DNA from: Auanema rhodensis
Lineage: Eukaryota; Nematoda; Chromadorea; Rhabditida; Rhabditidae
NCBI GenBank assembly: GCA_964057225.1
Contig: OZ059900.1
Span: forward strand, 1,498,501 to 1,562,500
Length of the DNA: 64,000 nucleotides
Reading direction: 5' to 3'
Positions 13,401 to 27,300 of the stretch are shown here, piece after piece (the stretch's first letter is position 1; every line of letters begins with the position of its first letter). A program made the translations under genes and the position numbers. The notes under the pieces were generated by a model. That model made no database searches, was not told where the DNA came from, and saw only the letters and a list, made by a program, of their open reading frames with translations.

Positions 13401-13907
13401 TTAAATCACTGAATTTCACTCAAATAGCATTACTACACTAAGTATGGTCGTTTTTATGCCTTTAACACCATATACTCACCGATTTTTGGTACAAAATCTG
13501 TGATACTCGTAAATTTTGATCATATTCGGTGAGATTCGAGAATCAAACACACAATACACGAAATAAGTTTATTTTTACGAGTTTGCACTGATATTTATTC
13601 ATTTTGATCAAAAAAGGTCGAAAATAGAAAGAATTTTTGAAATTTCCGAGTTTTGAGTCTAATTTGGCTAAATCGCTCATATATATGATCAAAAGCATAG
13701 TTTTATTGTCTATGACAACAAAAGTCATCAATTAAACGCTAGTGATGTTTAAATACTGAATTTCGCTCAAATAGCATTACTACACTAAGTATGGTCGTTT
13801 TTATGCCTTTAACACCATATACTCACCGATTTTTGGTACAAAATCTGTAATACTCGTAAATTTTGATCATATTCGTTAAGATTTGAGGATCAAACATACA
13901 ATACACA
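10433..13907. repeat. Left-domain HOR copy, right part diverged
   Basis: The first three units (10433 A with tatcgtctatg, 10780 B, 11128 A') match 6260-7302 at an offset of 4,173 bp. From 11476 the order breaks. There is a second A' (11824), a B with private ttgaacaaaa near 12217, two A units in a row (12519, 12866), then B, A and B-like order. Several private substitutions occur here, such as gtcaatgac near 12320 and tttgacgag near 12890. The segment looks older or more exchanged than its neighbours. Confidence 0.65.
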
Positions 13908-16900
13908 AAATCAGTCTATTTTTATGAGCTTGCACTGATATATATTCATTTTGATCAAAAAAGGTCGAAAATAGAAAGAATTTTTGAAATTTACGAGTTT
14001 TGAGTCTAATTTGGCTAAATCGCTCATATATATGATCAGAAGCATAGTTTTATTGTCTATGACAACAAAAGTCATTAATTAAACACTAATAATGATTAAA
14101 TCACTGAATTTCACTCAAATAGCATTACTACACTAAGTATGGTCGTTTTTATGCCTTTAACACCATATACTCACCGATTTTTGGTACAAAATCTGTGATA
14201 CTCGTAAATTTTGATCATATTCGGTGAGATTCGAGAATCAAACACACAATACACGAAATAAGTTTATTTTTACGAGTTTGCACTGATATTTATTCATTTT
14301 GATCAAAAAAGGTCGAAAATAGAAAGAATTTTTGAAATTTCCGAGTTTTGAGTCTAATTTGGCTAAATCGCTCATATACATGATCAGAAGCATAGTTTTA
14401 TTGTCTATGACAACAAAAGTCATCAATTAAACGCTAGTAATGTTTAAATACTGATTTTCGCTCAAATAGCATTACTACACTAAGTATGGTCGTTTTTATG
14501 CCTTTAACACCATATACTCACCGATTTTTGGTACAAAATCTGTAATACTCGTAAATTTTGATCATATTCGTTAAGATTTGAGAATCAAACATACAATACA
14601 CAAAGTCAGTCTATTTTTATGAGCTTGCACTGATATATATTCATTTTGATCAAAAAAGGTCGAAAATAGAAAGAATTTTTGAAATTTACGAGTTTTGAGT
14701 CTAATTTGGCTAAATCGCTCATATATATGATCAGAAGCATAGTTTTATTGTCTATGACAACAAAAGTCATTAGTTAAACAATAATGATGTTTAAATCACT
14801 AAATTTCGCTCAAATAGCATTACTACACTAAGTATGGTCGTTTTTATGCCTTTAACACCATATACTCACCGATTTTTGGTACAAAATCTGTAATACTTGT
14901 AAATTTTGATCATATTCGTTAAGATTCGAGAATCAAACACATAATACACGAAATAAGTCTATTTTTATGAGTTTGCACTGATATTTATTCATTTTGATCA
15001 AAAAAGGTCGAAAATAGAAAGAATTTTTGAATTTTCCGAGTTTTGAGTCCAATTGGGCTAAATCGCTCATATATATGATCAAAAGCATAGTTTTACTGTC
15101 TATGATAACAAAAGTCTTCAAATATACACTAATAATGATTTAATCACTGAATTTCACTCAAATAGCATTACTACACTAAGTATGGTCGTTTTTATGCCTT
15201 TAACACCATATACTCACCGATTTTTGGTACAAAATCTGTGATACTCGTAAATTCTGATCATATTCGGTGAGATTCGAGAATCAAACACACAATACACGAA
15301 ATAAGTTTATTTTTACGAGTTTGCACTGATATTTATTCATTTTGATCAATAAAGGTCGAAAATAGAAAGAATTTTTGAAATTTCCGAGTTTTGAGTCTAA
15401 TTTGGCTAAATCGCTCATATATATGATCAAAAGCATAGTTTTACTGTCTATGATAACAAAAGTCTTCAAATATACACTAATAATGTGTAAATCACTGAAT
15501 TTCACTCAAATAGCATTACTACACTAAGTATGGTCGTTTTTATGCCTTTAACACCATATACTCACCGATTTTTGGTACAAAATCTGTAATACTCGTAAAT
15601 TTTGATCATATTCGTTAAGATTTGAGAATCAAACATACAATACACAAAATCAGTCTATTTTTATGAGCTTGCACTGATATATATTCATTTTGATCAAAAA
15701 AGGTCGAAAATAGAAAGAATTTTTGAAATTTACGAGTTTTGAATCTAATTTGGCTAAATCGCTCATATATATGATCAAAAGCATAGTTTTACTGTCTATG
15801 ATAACAAAAGTCTTCAAATATACACTAATAATGATTAAATCACTGAATTTCACTCAAATAGCATTACTACACTAAGTATGGTCGTTTTTATGCCTTTAAC
15901 ACCATATACTCACCGATTTTTGGTACAAAATCTGTGATACTCGTAAATTTTGATCATATTCGGTGAGATTCGAGAATCAAACACACAATACACGAAATAA
16001 GTTTATTTTTACGAGTTTGCACTGATATTTATTCATTTTGATCAAAAAAGGTCGAAAATAGAAAGAATTTTTGAAATTTCCGAGTTTTGAGTCTAATTTG
16101 GCTAAATCGCTCATATACATGATCAGAAGCATAGTTTTATTGTCTATGACAACAAAAGTCATCAATTAAACGCTAGTGATGTTTAAATACTGATTTTCGC
16201 TCAAATAGCATTACTACACTAAGTATGGTCGTTTTTATGCCTTTAACACCATATACTCACCGATTTTTGGTACAAAATCTGTAATACTCGTAAATTTTGA
16301 TCATATTCGTTAATATTTAAGAATCAAACATACAATACACGAAATAAGTTTATTTTTACGAGTTTGCACTGATATTTATTCATTTTGATCAAAAAAGGTC
16401 GAAAATAGAAAGAATTTTTGAAATTTCCGAGTTTTGAGTCTAATTTGGCTAAATCGCTCATATATATGATCAGAAGCATAGTTTTATTGTCTATGATAAC
16501 AAAAGTCTTCAAATATACACTAATAATGATTTAATCACTGAATTTCACTCAAATAGCATTACTACACTAAGTATGGTCGTTTTTATGGCTTTAACACCAT
16601 ATACTCACCGATTTTTGGTACAAAATCTGTAATACTCGTAAATTTTGATCATATTCGTTAAGATTTGAAAATCAAACACACAATAAACAAAATCAGTCTA
16701 TTTTTATGAGTTTGCACTGATATATATTCATTTTGATCAAAAAAGGTCGAAAATAGAAAGAATTTTTGAATTTTCCGAGTTTTGAGTCCAATTGGGCTAA
16801 ATCGCTCATATATATGATCAAAAGCATAGTTTTACTGTCTATGATAACAAAAGTCTTCAAATATACACTAATAATGATTTAATCACTGAATTTCACTCAA

Positions 16901-18427
16901 ATAGCATTACTACACTAAGTATGGTCGTTTTTATGCCTTTAACACCATATACTCACCGATTTTTGGTACAAAATCTGTGATACTCGTAAATTTTGATCAT
17001 ATCCGGTGAGATTCGAGGATCGAACACACAATACACGAAATAAGTTTATTTTTACGAGTTTGCACTGATATTTATTCATTTTTATCAAAAAAGGTCGAAA
17101 ATAGAAAGAATTTTTGAAATTTCCGAGTTTTGAGTCTAATTTGGCTAAATCGCTCATATACATGATCAGAAGCATAGTTTTATTGTCTATGACAACAAAA
17201 GTCATCAATTAAACGCTAGTGATGTTTAAATACTGATTTTCGCTCAAATAGCATTACTACACTAAGTATGGTCGTTTTTATGCCTTTAACACCATATACT
17301 CACCGATTTTTGGTACAAAATCTGTAATACTCGTAAATTTTGATCATATTCGTTAAGATTTAAGAATCAAACATACAATACACAAAATCAGTCTATTTTT
17401 ATAAGCTTGCACTGATATATATTCATTTTGATCAAAAAAGGTCGAAAATAGAAAGAATTTTTGAAATTTCCGAGTTTTGAGTCTAATTTGGCTAAATCGC
17501 TCATATACATGATCAGAAGCATAGTTTCATTGTCTATGACAACAAAAGTCATCAATTAAACGCTAGTGATGTTTAAATACTGATTTTCGCTCAAATAGCA
17601 TTACTACACTAAGTATGGTCGTTTTTATGCCTTTAACACCATATACTCACCGATTTTTGGTACAAAATCTGTAATACTCGTAAATTTTGATCATATTCGT
17701 TAATATTTAAGAATCAAACATACAATACACGAAATAAGTTTATTTTTACGAGTTTGCACTGATATTTATTCATTTTGATCAAAAAAGGTCGAAAATAGAA
17801 AGAATTTTTGAAATTTCCGAGTTTTGAGTCTAATTTGGCTAAATCGCTCATATATATGATCAGAAGCATAGTTTTATTGTCTATGATAACAAAAGTCTTC
17901 AAATATACACTAATAATGATTTAATCACTGAATTTCACTCAAATAGCATTACTACACTAAGTATGGTCGTTTTTATGGCTTTAACACCATATACTCACCG
18001 ATTTTTGGTACAAAATCTGTAATACTCGTAAATTTTGATCATATTCGTTAAGATTTGAAAATCAAACACACAATAAACAAAATCAGTCTATTTTTATGAG
18101 TTTGCACTGATATATATTCATTTTGATCAAAAAAGGTCGAAAATAGAAAGAATTTTTGAATTTTCCGAGTTTTGAGTCCAATTGGGCTAAATCGCTCATA
18201 TATATGATCAAAAGCATAGTTTTACTGTCTATGATAACAAAAGTCTTCAAATATACACTAATAATGATTAAATCACTGAAATTCACTCAAATAGCATTAC
18301 TACACTAAGTATGGTCGTTTTTATGCCTTTAACACCATATACTCACCGATTTTTGGTACAAAATCTGTGATACTCGTAAATTTTGATCATATTCGGTGAG
18401 ATTCGAGAATCAAACACACAATACACG
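13908..18427. repeat. Second copy of the 1-6259 segment, shortened (13 monomers)
   Basis: The segment begins as a copy of base 1 onward at an offset of 13,907 bp. Three rare variants are shared with the first copy: aaagtcag at 694 and 14601, acaataatga at 870 and 14777, and atcaataaagg at 1438 and 15345. The offset falls to 13,560 after 16324 because the unit matching 2435 is missing. It falls to 12,864 by 17714 and 12,168 at 18080, because further units (3826 and 4174 duplicates, then 5216 and 5564) are missing here or were added in the first copy. Confidence 0.8.
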
Positions 18428-21400
18428 AAATAAGTTTATTTTTACGAGTTTGCACTGATATTTATTCATTTTGATCAAAAAAGGTCGAAAATAGAAAGAA
18501 TTTTTGAAATTTCCGAGTTTTGAGTCTAATTTGGCTAAATCGCTCATATATATGATCAAAAGCATAGTTTTACTGTCTATGATAACAAAAGTCTTCAAAT
18601 ATACACTAATAATGATTAAATCACTGAATTTCGCTCAAATAGCATTACTACACTAAGTATGGTCGTTTTTATGCCTTTAACACCATATACTCACCGATTT
18701 TTGGTACAAAATCTGTGATACTCGTAAATTTTGATCATATTCGGTGAGATTCGAGAATCAAACACACAATACACGAAATAAGTTTATTTTTACGAGTTTG
18801 CACTGATATTTATTCATTTTGATCAAAAAAGGTCGAAAATAGAAAGAATTTTTGAAATTTCCGAGTTTTGAGTCTAATTTGGCTAAATCGCTCATATACA
18901 TGATCAGAAGCATAGTTTTATCGTCTATGACAACAAAAGTCATCAATTAAACGCTAGTAATGTTTAAATACTGATTTTCGCTCAAATAGCATTACTACAC
19001 TAAGTATGGTCGTTTTTATGCCTTTAACACCATATACTCACCGATTTTTGGTACAAAATCTGTAATACTCGTAAATTTTGATCATATTCGTTAAGATTTG
19101 AGAATCAAACATACAATACACAAAATCAGTCTATTTTTATGAGCTTGCACTGATATATATTCATTTTGATCAAAAAAGGTCGAAAATAGAAAGAATTTTT
19201 GAAATTTACGAGTTTTGAGTCTAATTTGGCTAAATCGCTCATATATATGATCAGAAGCATAGTTTTATTGTCTATGACAACAAAAGTCATTAGTTAAACA
19301 CTAATGATGTTTAAATCACTAAATTTCGCTCAAATAGCATTACTACACTAAGTATGGTCGTTTTTATGCCTTTAACACCATATACTCACCGATTTTTGGT
19401 ACAAAATCTGTAATACTTGTAAATTTTGATCATATTCGTTAAGATTCGAGAATCAAACACATAATACACGAAATAAGTCTATTTTTATGAGTTTGCACTG
19501 ATATTTATTCATTTTGATCAAAAAAGGTCGAAAATAGAAAGAATTTTTGAATTTTCCGAGTTTTGAGTCCAATTGGGCTAAATCGCTCATATATATGATC
19601 AAAAGCATAGTTTTACTGTCTATGATAACAAAAGTCTTCAAATATACACTAATAATGATTTAATCACTGAATTTCACTCAAATAGCATTACTACACTAAG
19701 TATGGTCGTTTTTATGCCTTTAACACCATATACTCACCGATTTTTGGTACAAAATCTGTGATACTCGTAAATTCTGATCATATTCGGTGAGATTCGAGAA
19801 TCAAACACACAATACACGAAATAAGTTTATTTTTACGAGTTTGCACTGATATTTATTCATTTTGATCAAAAAAGGTCGAAAATAGAAAGAATTTTTGAAA
19901 TTTTCGAGTTTTGAGTCTAATTTGGCTAAATCGCTCATATATATGATCAAAAGCATAGTTTTACTGTCTATGATAACAAAAGTCTTCAAATATACACTAA
20001 TAATGTGTAAATCACTGAATTTCACTCAAATAGCATTACTACACTAAGTATGGTCGTTTTTATGCCTTTAACACCATATACTCACCGATTTTTGGTACAA
20101 AATCTGTAATACTCGTAAATTTTGATCATATTCGTTAAGATTTGAGAATCAAACATACAATACACAAAATCAGTCTATTTTTATGAGCTTGCACTGATAT
20201 ATATTCATTTTGATCAAAAAAGGTCGAAAATAGAAAGAATTTTTGAAATTTACGAGTTTTGAATCTAATTTGGCTAAATCGCTCATATATATGATCAAAA
20301 GCATAGTTTTACTGTCTATGATAACAAAAGTCTTCAAATATACACTAATAATGATTAAATCACTGAATTTCACTCAAATAGCATTACTACACTAAGTATG
20401 GTCGTTTTTATGCCTTTAACACCATATACTCACCGATTTTTGGTACAAAATCTGTGATACTCGTAAATTTTGATCATATTCGGTGAGATTCGAGAATCAA
20501 ACACACAATACACGAAATAAGTTTATTTTTACGAGTTTGCACTGATATTTATTCATTTTGATCAAAAAAGGTCGAAAATAGAAAGAATTTTTGAAATTTC
20601 CGAGTTTTGAGTCTAATTTGGCTAAATCGCTCATATACATGATCAGAAGCATAGTTTTATTGTCTATGACAACAAAAGTCATCAATTAAACGCTAGTGAT
20701 GTTTAAATACTGATTTTCGCTCAAATAGCATTACTACACTAAGTATGGTCGTTTTTATGCCTTTAACACCATATACTCACCGATTTTTGGTACAAAATCT
20801 GTAATACTCGTAAATTTTGATCATATTCGTTAAGATTTAAGAATCAAACATACAATACACAAAATCAGTCTATTTTTATAAGCTTGCACTGATATATATT
20901 CATTTTGATCAAAAAAGGTCGAAAATAGAAAGAATTTTTGAAATTTCCGAGTTTTGAGTCTAATTTGGCTAAATCGCTCATATACATGATCAGAAGCATA
21001 GTTTCATTGTCTATGACAACAAAAGTCATCAATTAAACGCTAGTGATGTTTAAATACTGATTTTCGCTCAAATAGCATTACTACACTAAGTATGGTCGTT
21101 TTTATGCCTTTAACACCATATACTCACCGATTTTTGGTACAAAATCTGTAATACTCGTAAATTTTGATCATATTCGTTAATATTTAAGAATCAAACATAC
21201 AATACACAAAATCAGTCTATTTTTATAAGCTTGCACTGATATATATTCATTTTGATCAAAAAAGGTCGAAAATAGAAAGAATTTTTGAAATTTCCGAGTT
21301 TTGAGTCTAATTTGGCTAAATCGCTCATATACATGATCAGAAGCATAGTTTCATTGTCTATGACAACAAAAGTCATCAATTAAACGCTAGTGATGTTTAA

Positions 21401-22946
21401 ATACTGATTTTCGCTCAAATAGCATTACTACACTAAGTATGGTCGTTTTTATGCCTTTAACACCATATACTCACCGATTTTTGGTACAAAATCTGTAATA
21501 CTCGTAAATTTTGATCATATTCGTTAATATTTAAGAATCAAACATACAATACACGAAATAAGTTTATTTTTACGAGTTTGCACTGATATTTATTCATTTT
21601 GATCAAAAAAGGTCGAAAATAGAAAGAATTTTTGAAATTTCCGAGTTTTGAGTCTAATTTGGCTAAATCGCTCATATATATGATCAGAAGCATAGTTTTA
21701 TTGTCTATGATAACAAAAGTCTTCAAATATACACTAATAATGATTTAATCACTGAATTTCACTCAAATAGCATTACTACACTAAGTATGGTCGTTTTTAT
21801 GGCTTTAACACCATATACTCACCGATTTTTGGTACAAAATCTGTAATACTCGTAAATTTTGATCATATTCGTTAAGATTTGAAAATCAAACACACAATAA
21901 ACAAAATCAGTCTATTTTTATGAGTTTGCACTGATATATATTCATTTTGATCAAAAAAGGTCGAAAATAGAAAGAATTTTTGAATTTTCCGAGTTTTGAG
22001 TCCAATTGGGCTAAATCGCTCATATATATGATCAAAAGCATAGTTTTACTGTCTATGATAACAAAAGTCTTCAAATATACACTAATAATGATTAAATCAC
22101 TGAAATTCACTCAAATAGCATTACTACACTAAGTATGGTCGTTTTTATGCCTTTAACACCATATACTCACCGATTTTTGGTACAAAATCTGTGATACTCG
22201 TAAATTTCGATCATATTCGGTGAGATTCGAGAATCAAACACACAATACACGAAATAAGTTTATTTTTACGAGTTTTCACTGATATTTATTCATTTTGATC
22301 AAAAAAGGTCGAAAATAGAAAGAATTTTTGAAATTTCCGAGTTTTGAGTCTAATTTGGCTAAATCGCTCATATATATGATCAAAAGCATAGTTTTATTGT
22401 CTATGACAACAAAAGTCATCAATTAAACGCTAGTGATGTTTAAATACTGAATTTCGCTCAAATAGCATTACTACACTAAGTATGGTCGTTTTTATGCCTT
22501 TAACACCATATACTCACCGATTTTTGGTACAAAATCTGTAATACTCGTAAATTTTGATCATATTCGTTAAGATTTGAGGATCAAACATACAATACACAAA
22601 ATCAGTCTATTTTTATGAGCTTGCACTGATATATATTCATTTTGATCAAAAAAGGTCGAAAATAGAAAGAATTTTTGAAATTTACGAGTTTTGAATCTAA
22701 TTTGGCTAAATCGCTCATATATATGATCAAAAGCATAGTTTTACTGTCTATGATAACAAAAGTCTTCAAATATACACTAATAATGATTAAATCACTGAAT
22801 TTCACTCAAATAGCATTACTACACTAAGTATGGTCGTTTTTATGCCTTTAACACCATATACTCACCGATTTTTGGAACAAAATATGTGATACTCGTAAAT
22901 TTTGATCATATTCGGTGAGATTCGAGAATCAAACACACAATACACG
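18428..22946. repeat. Left-domain HOR copy with one extra A and one doubled B
   Basis: Unit 18428 is an extra A not seen at the matching place in 6260-10432. From 18776 (tatcgtctatg) the order repeats 6260 onward at an offset of 12,516 bp: 19123 B, 19471 A', 19819 A, 20167 B, 20515 A, 20862 and 21209 (doubled B with ataagc and tttcattg), 21556 A, and 21904 B. The rare variant taaatttcgat near 10384 and 22203 links the 10085 and 21904 units. Units 22252 and 22599 replace the usual end, and 22252 has a private gagttttcac. Confidence 0.75.
20862..21555. repeat. Recent single-monomer duplication (class B, 347 bp)
   Basis: Units 20862 and 21209 both have tataagcttgc, tttcattgtc and a gttaatattt ending. 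The matching HOR position at 8694 has a single unit. The pair therefore breaks the A/B alternation by one added B. Confidence 0.82.
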
Positions 22947-24337
22947 AAATAAGTTTATTTTTACGAGTTTGCACTGATATTTATTCATTTTGATCAAAAA
23001 AGGTCGAAAATAGAAAGAATTTTTGAAATTTCCGAGTTTTGAGTCTAGTTTGGCTAAATCGCTCATATACATGATCAGAAGCATAGTTTTATCGTCTATG
23101 ACAACAAAAGTCATCAATTAAACGCTAGTAATGTTTAAATACTGATTTTCGCTCAAATAGCATTACTACACTAAGTATGGTCGTTTTTATGCCTTTAACA
23201 CCATATACTCACCGATTTTTGGTACAAAATCTGTAATACTCGTAAATTTTGATCATATTCGTTAAGATTTGAGAATCAAACATACAATACACAAAATCAG
23301 TCTATTTTTATGAGCTTGCACTGATATATATTCATTTTGATCAAAAAAGGTCGAAAATAGAAAGAATTTTTGAAATTTACGAGTTTTGAGTCTAATTTGG
23401 CTAAATCGCTCATATATATGATCAGAAGCATAGTTTTATTGTCTATGACAACAAAAGTCATTAGTTAAACACTAATGATGTTTAAATCACTAAATTTCGC
23501 TCAAATAGCATTACTACACTAAGTATGGTCGTTTTTATGCCTTTAACACCATATACTCACCGATTTTTGGTACAAAATCTGTAATACTTGTAAATTTTGA
23601 TCATATTCGTTAAGATTCGAGAATCAAACACATAATACACGAAATAAGTCTATTTTTATGAGTTTGCACTGATATTTATTCATTTTGATCAAAAAAGGTC
23701 GAAAATAGAAAGAATTTTTGAATTTTCCGAGTTTTGAGTCCAATTGGGCTAAATCGCTCATATATATGATCAAAAGCATAGTTTTACTGTCTATGATAAC
23801 AAAAGTCTTCAAATATACACTAATAATGATTTAATCACTGAATTTCACTCAAATAGCATTACTACACTAAGTATGGTCGTTTTTATGCCTTTAACACCAT
23901 ATACTCACCGATTTTTGGTACAAAATCTGTGATACTCGTAAATTCTGATCATATTCGGTGAGATTCGAGAATCAAACACACAATACACGAAATAAGTTTA
24001 TTTTTACGAGTTTGCACTGATATTTATTCATTTTGATCAAAAAAGGTCGAAAATAGAAAGAATTTTTGAAATTTCCGAGTTTTGAGTCTAATTTGGCTAA
24101 ATCGCTCATATATATGATCAAAAGCATAGTTTTACTGTCTATGATAACAAAAGTCATCAATTAAACACTAATAATGTGTAAATCACTGAATTTCACTCAA
24201 ATAGCATTACTACACTAAGTATGGTCGTTTTTATGCCTTTAACACCATATACTCACCGATTTTTGGTACAAAATCTGTAATACTCGTAAATTTTGATCAT
24301 ATTCGTTAAGATTTGAGAATCAAACATACAATACACA
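22947..24337. repeat. Last, partial left-domain HOR copy
   Basis: Units 22947 (A with tatcgtctatg), 23294 (B), 23642 (A') and 23990 (A) repeat the first four members of the left HOR. They match 10433 onward at an offset of about 12,514 bp. The order then stops and the block-duplicated middle domain begins at about 24338. A private ttggaacaaaatatg just upstream, near 22874, lies inside the otherwise conserved segment. Confidence 0.7.
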
Positions 24338-27300
24338 AAATCAGTCTATTTTCATGAGCTTGCACTGATATATATTCATTTTGATCAAAAAAGGTCGAAA
24401 ATAGAAAGAATTTTTGAAATTTACGAGTTTTGAGTCTAATTTGGCTAAATCGCTCATATATATGATCAGAAGCATAGTTTTATTGTCTATGACAACAAAA
24501 GTCTTCAAATATACACTGATAATGATTTAATCACTGAATTTCACTCAAATAGCATTACTACACTAAGTATGGTCGTTTTTATGCCTTTAACACCATATAC
24601 TCACCGATTTTTGGTACAAAATCTGTAATACTTGTAAATTTTGATCATATTCGTTAAGATTCGAGAATCAAACACATAATACACGAAATAAGTCTATTTT
24701 TATGAGTTTGCACTGATATTCATTCATTTTGATCAAAAAAGGTCGAAAATAGAAAGAATTTTTGAAATTTACGAGTTTTGAGTCTAATTTGGCTAAATCG
24801 CTCATATATATGATCAGAAGCATAGTTTTATTGTCTATGACAACAAAAGTCATTAGTTAAACACTAATGATGTTTAAATCACTAAATTTCGCTCAAATAG
24901 CATTACTACACTAAGTATGGTCGTTTTTATGCCTTTAACACCATATACTCACCGATTTTTGGTACAAAATCTGTAATACTTGTAAATTTTGATCATATTC
25001 GTTAAGATTCGAGAATCAAACACATAATACACGAAATAAGTCTATTTTTATGAGTTTGCACTGATATTTATTCATTTTGATCAAAAAAGGTCGAAAATAG
25101 AAAGAATTTTTGAATTTTCCGAGTTTTGAGTCCAATTGGGCTAAATCGCTCATATATATGATCAAAAGCATAGTTTTACTGTCTATGATAACAAAAGTCT
25201 TCAAATATACACTAATAATGATTTAATCACTGAATTTCACTCAAATAGCATTACTACACTAAGTATGGTCGTTTTTATGCCTTTAACACCATATACTCAC
25301 CGATTTTTGGTACAAAATCTGTGATACTCGTAAATTCTGATCATATTCGGTGAGATTCGAGAATCAAACACACAATACACGAAATAAGTTTATTTTTACG
25401 AGTTTGCACTGATATTTATTCATTTTGATCAAAAAAGGTCGAAAATAGAAAGAATTTTTGAAATTTCCGAGTTTTGAGTCTAATTTGGCTAAATCGCTCA
25501 TATATATGATCAAAAGCATAGTTTTACTGTCTATGATAACAAAAGTCATCAATTAAACACTAATAATGTGTAAATCACTGAATTTCACTCAAATAGCATT
25601 ACTACACTAAGTATGGTCGTTTTTATGCCTTTAACACCATATACTCACCGATTTTTGGTACAAAATCTGTAATACTCGTAAATTTTGATCATATTCGTTA
25701 AGATTTGAGAATGAAACATACAATACACAAAATCAGTCTATTTTCATGAGCTTGCACTGATATATATTCATTTTGATCAAAAAAGGTCGAAAATAGAAAG
25801 AATTTTTGAAATTTACGAGTTTTGAGTCTAATTTGGCTAAATCGCTCATATATATGATCAGAAGCATAGTTTTATTGTCTATGACAACAAAAGTCTTCAA
25901 ATATACACTGATAATGATTTAATCACTGAATTTCACTCAAATAGCATTACTACACTAAGTATGGTCGTTTTTATGCCTTTAACACCATATACTCACCGAT
26001 TTTTGGTACAAAATCTGTAATACTTGTAAATTTTGATCATATTCGTTAAGATTCGAGAATCAAACACATAATACACGAAATAAGTCTATTTTTATGAGTT
26101 TGCACTGATATTCATTCATTTTGATCAAAAAATTTCGAAAATAGAAAGAATTTTTGAATTTTCCGAGTTTTGAGTCCAATTGGGCTAAATCGCTCATATA
26201 TATGATCAAAAGCATAGTTTTACTGTCTATGATAACAAAAGTCTTCAAATATACACTGATAATGATTTAATCACTGAATTTCACTCAAATAGCATTACTA
26301 CACTAAGTATGGTCGTTTTTATGCCTTTAACACCATATACTCACCGATTTTTGGTACAAAATCTGTGATACTCGTAAATTCTGATCATATTCGGTGAGAT
26401 TCGAGAATCAAACACACAATACACGAAATAAGTTTATTTTTACGAGTTTGCACTGATATTTATTCATTTTGATCAAAAAAGGTCGAAAATAGAAAGAATT
26501 TTTGAAATTTCCGAGTTTTGAGTCTAATTTGGCTAAATCGCTCATATATGTGATCAAAAGCATAGTTTTATTGTCTATGACAACAAAAGTCATCAATTAA
26601 ACGCTAGTGATGTTTAAATACTGAATTTCATTCAAATAGCATTACTACACTAAGTATGGTCGTTTTTATGCCTTTAACACCATATACTCACCGATTTTTG
26701 GTACAAAATCTGTAATACTCGTAAATTTTGATCATATTCGTTAAGATTCGAGAATCAAACACATAATACACGAAATAAGTCTATTTTTATGAGTTTGCAC
26801 TGATATTTATTCATTTTGATCAAAAAAGGTCGAAAATAGAAAGAATTTTTGAATTTTCCGAGTTTTGAGTCCAATTGGGCTAAATCGCTCATATATATGA
26901 TCAGAAGCATAGTTTTATTGTCTATGACAACAAAAGTCATTAGTTAAACACTAATGATGTTTAAATCACTAAATTTCGCTCAAATAGCATTACTACACTA
27001 AGTATGGTCGTTTTTATGCCTTTAACACCATATACTCACCGATTTTTGGTACAAAATCTGTAATACTTGTAAATTTTGATCATATTCGTTAAGATTTGAG
27101 AATCAAACATACAATACACAAAATCAGTCTATTTTTATGAGCTTGCACTGATATATATTCATTTTGATCAAAAAAGGTCGAAAATAGAAAGAATTTTTGA
27201 ATTTTCCGAGTTTTGAGTCCAATTGGGCTAAATCGCTCATATATATGATTAAAAGCATAGTTTTACTGTCTATGATAACAAAAGTCTTCAAATATACACT

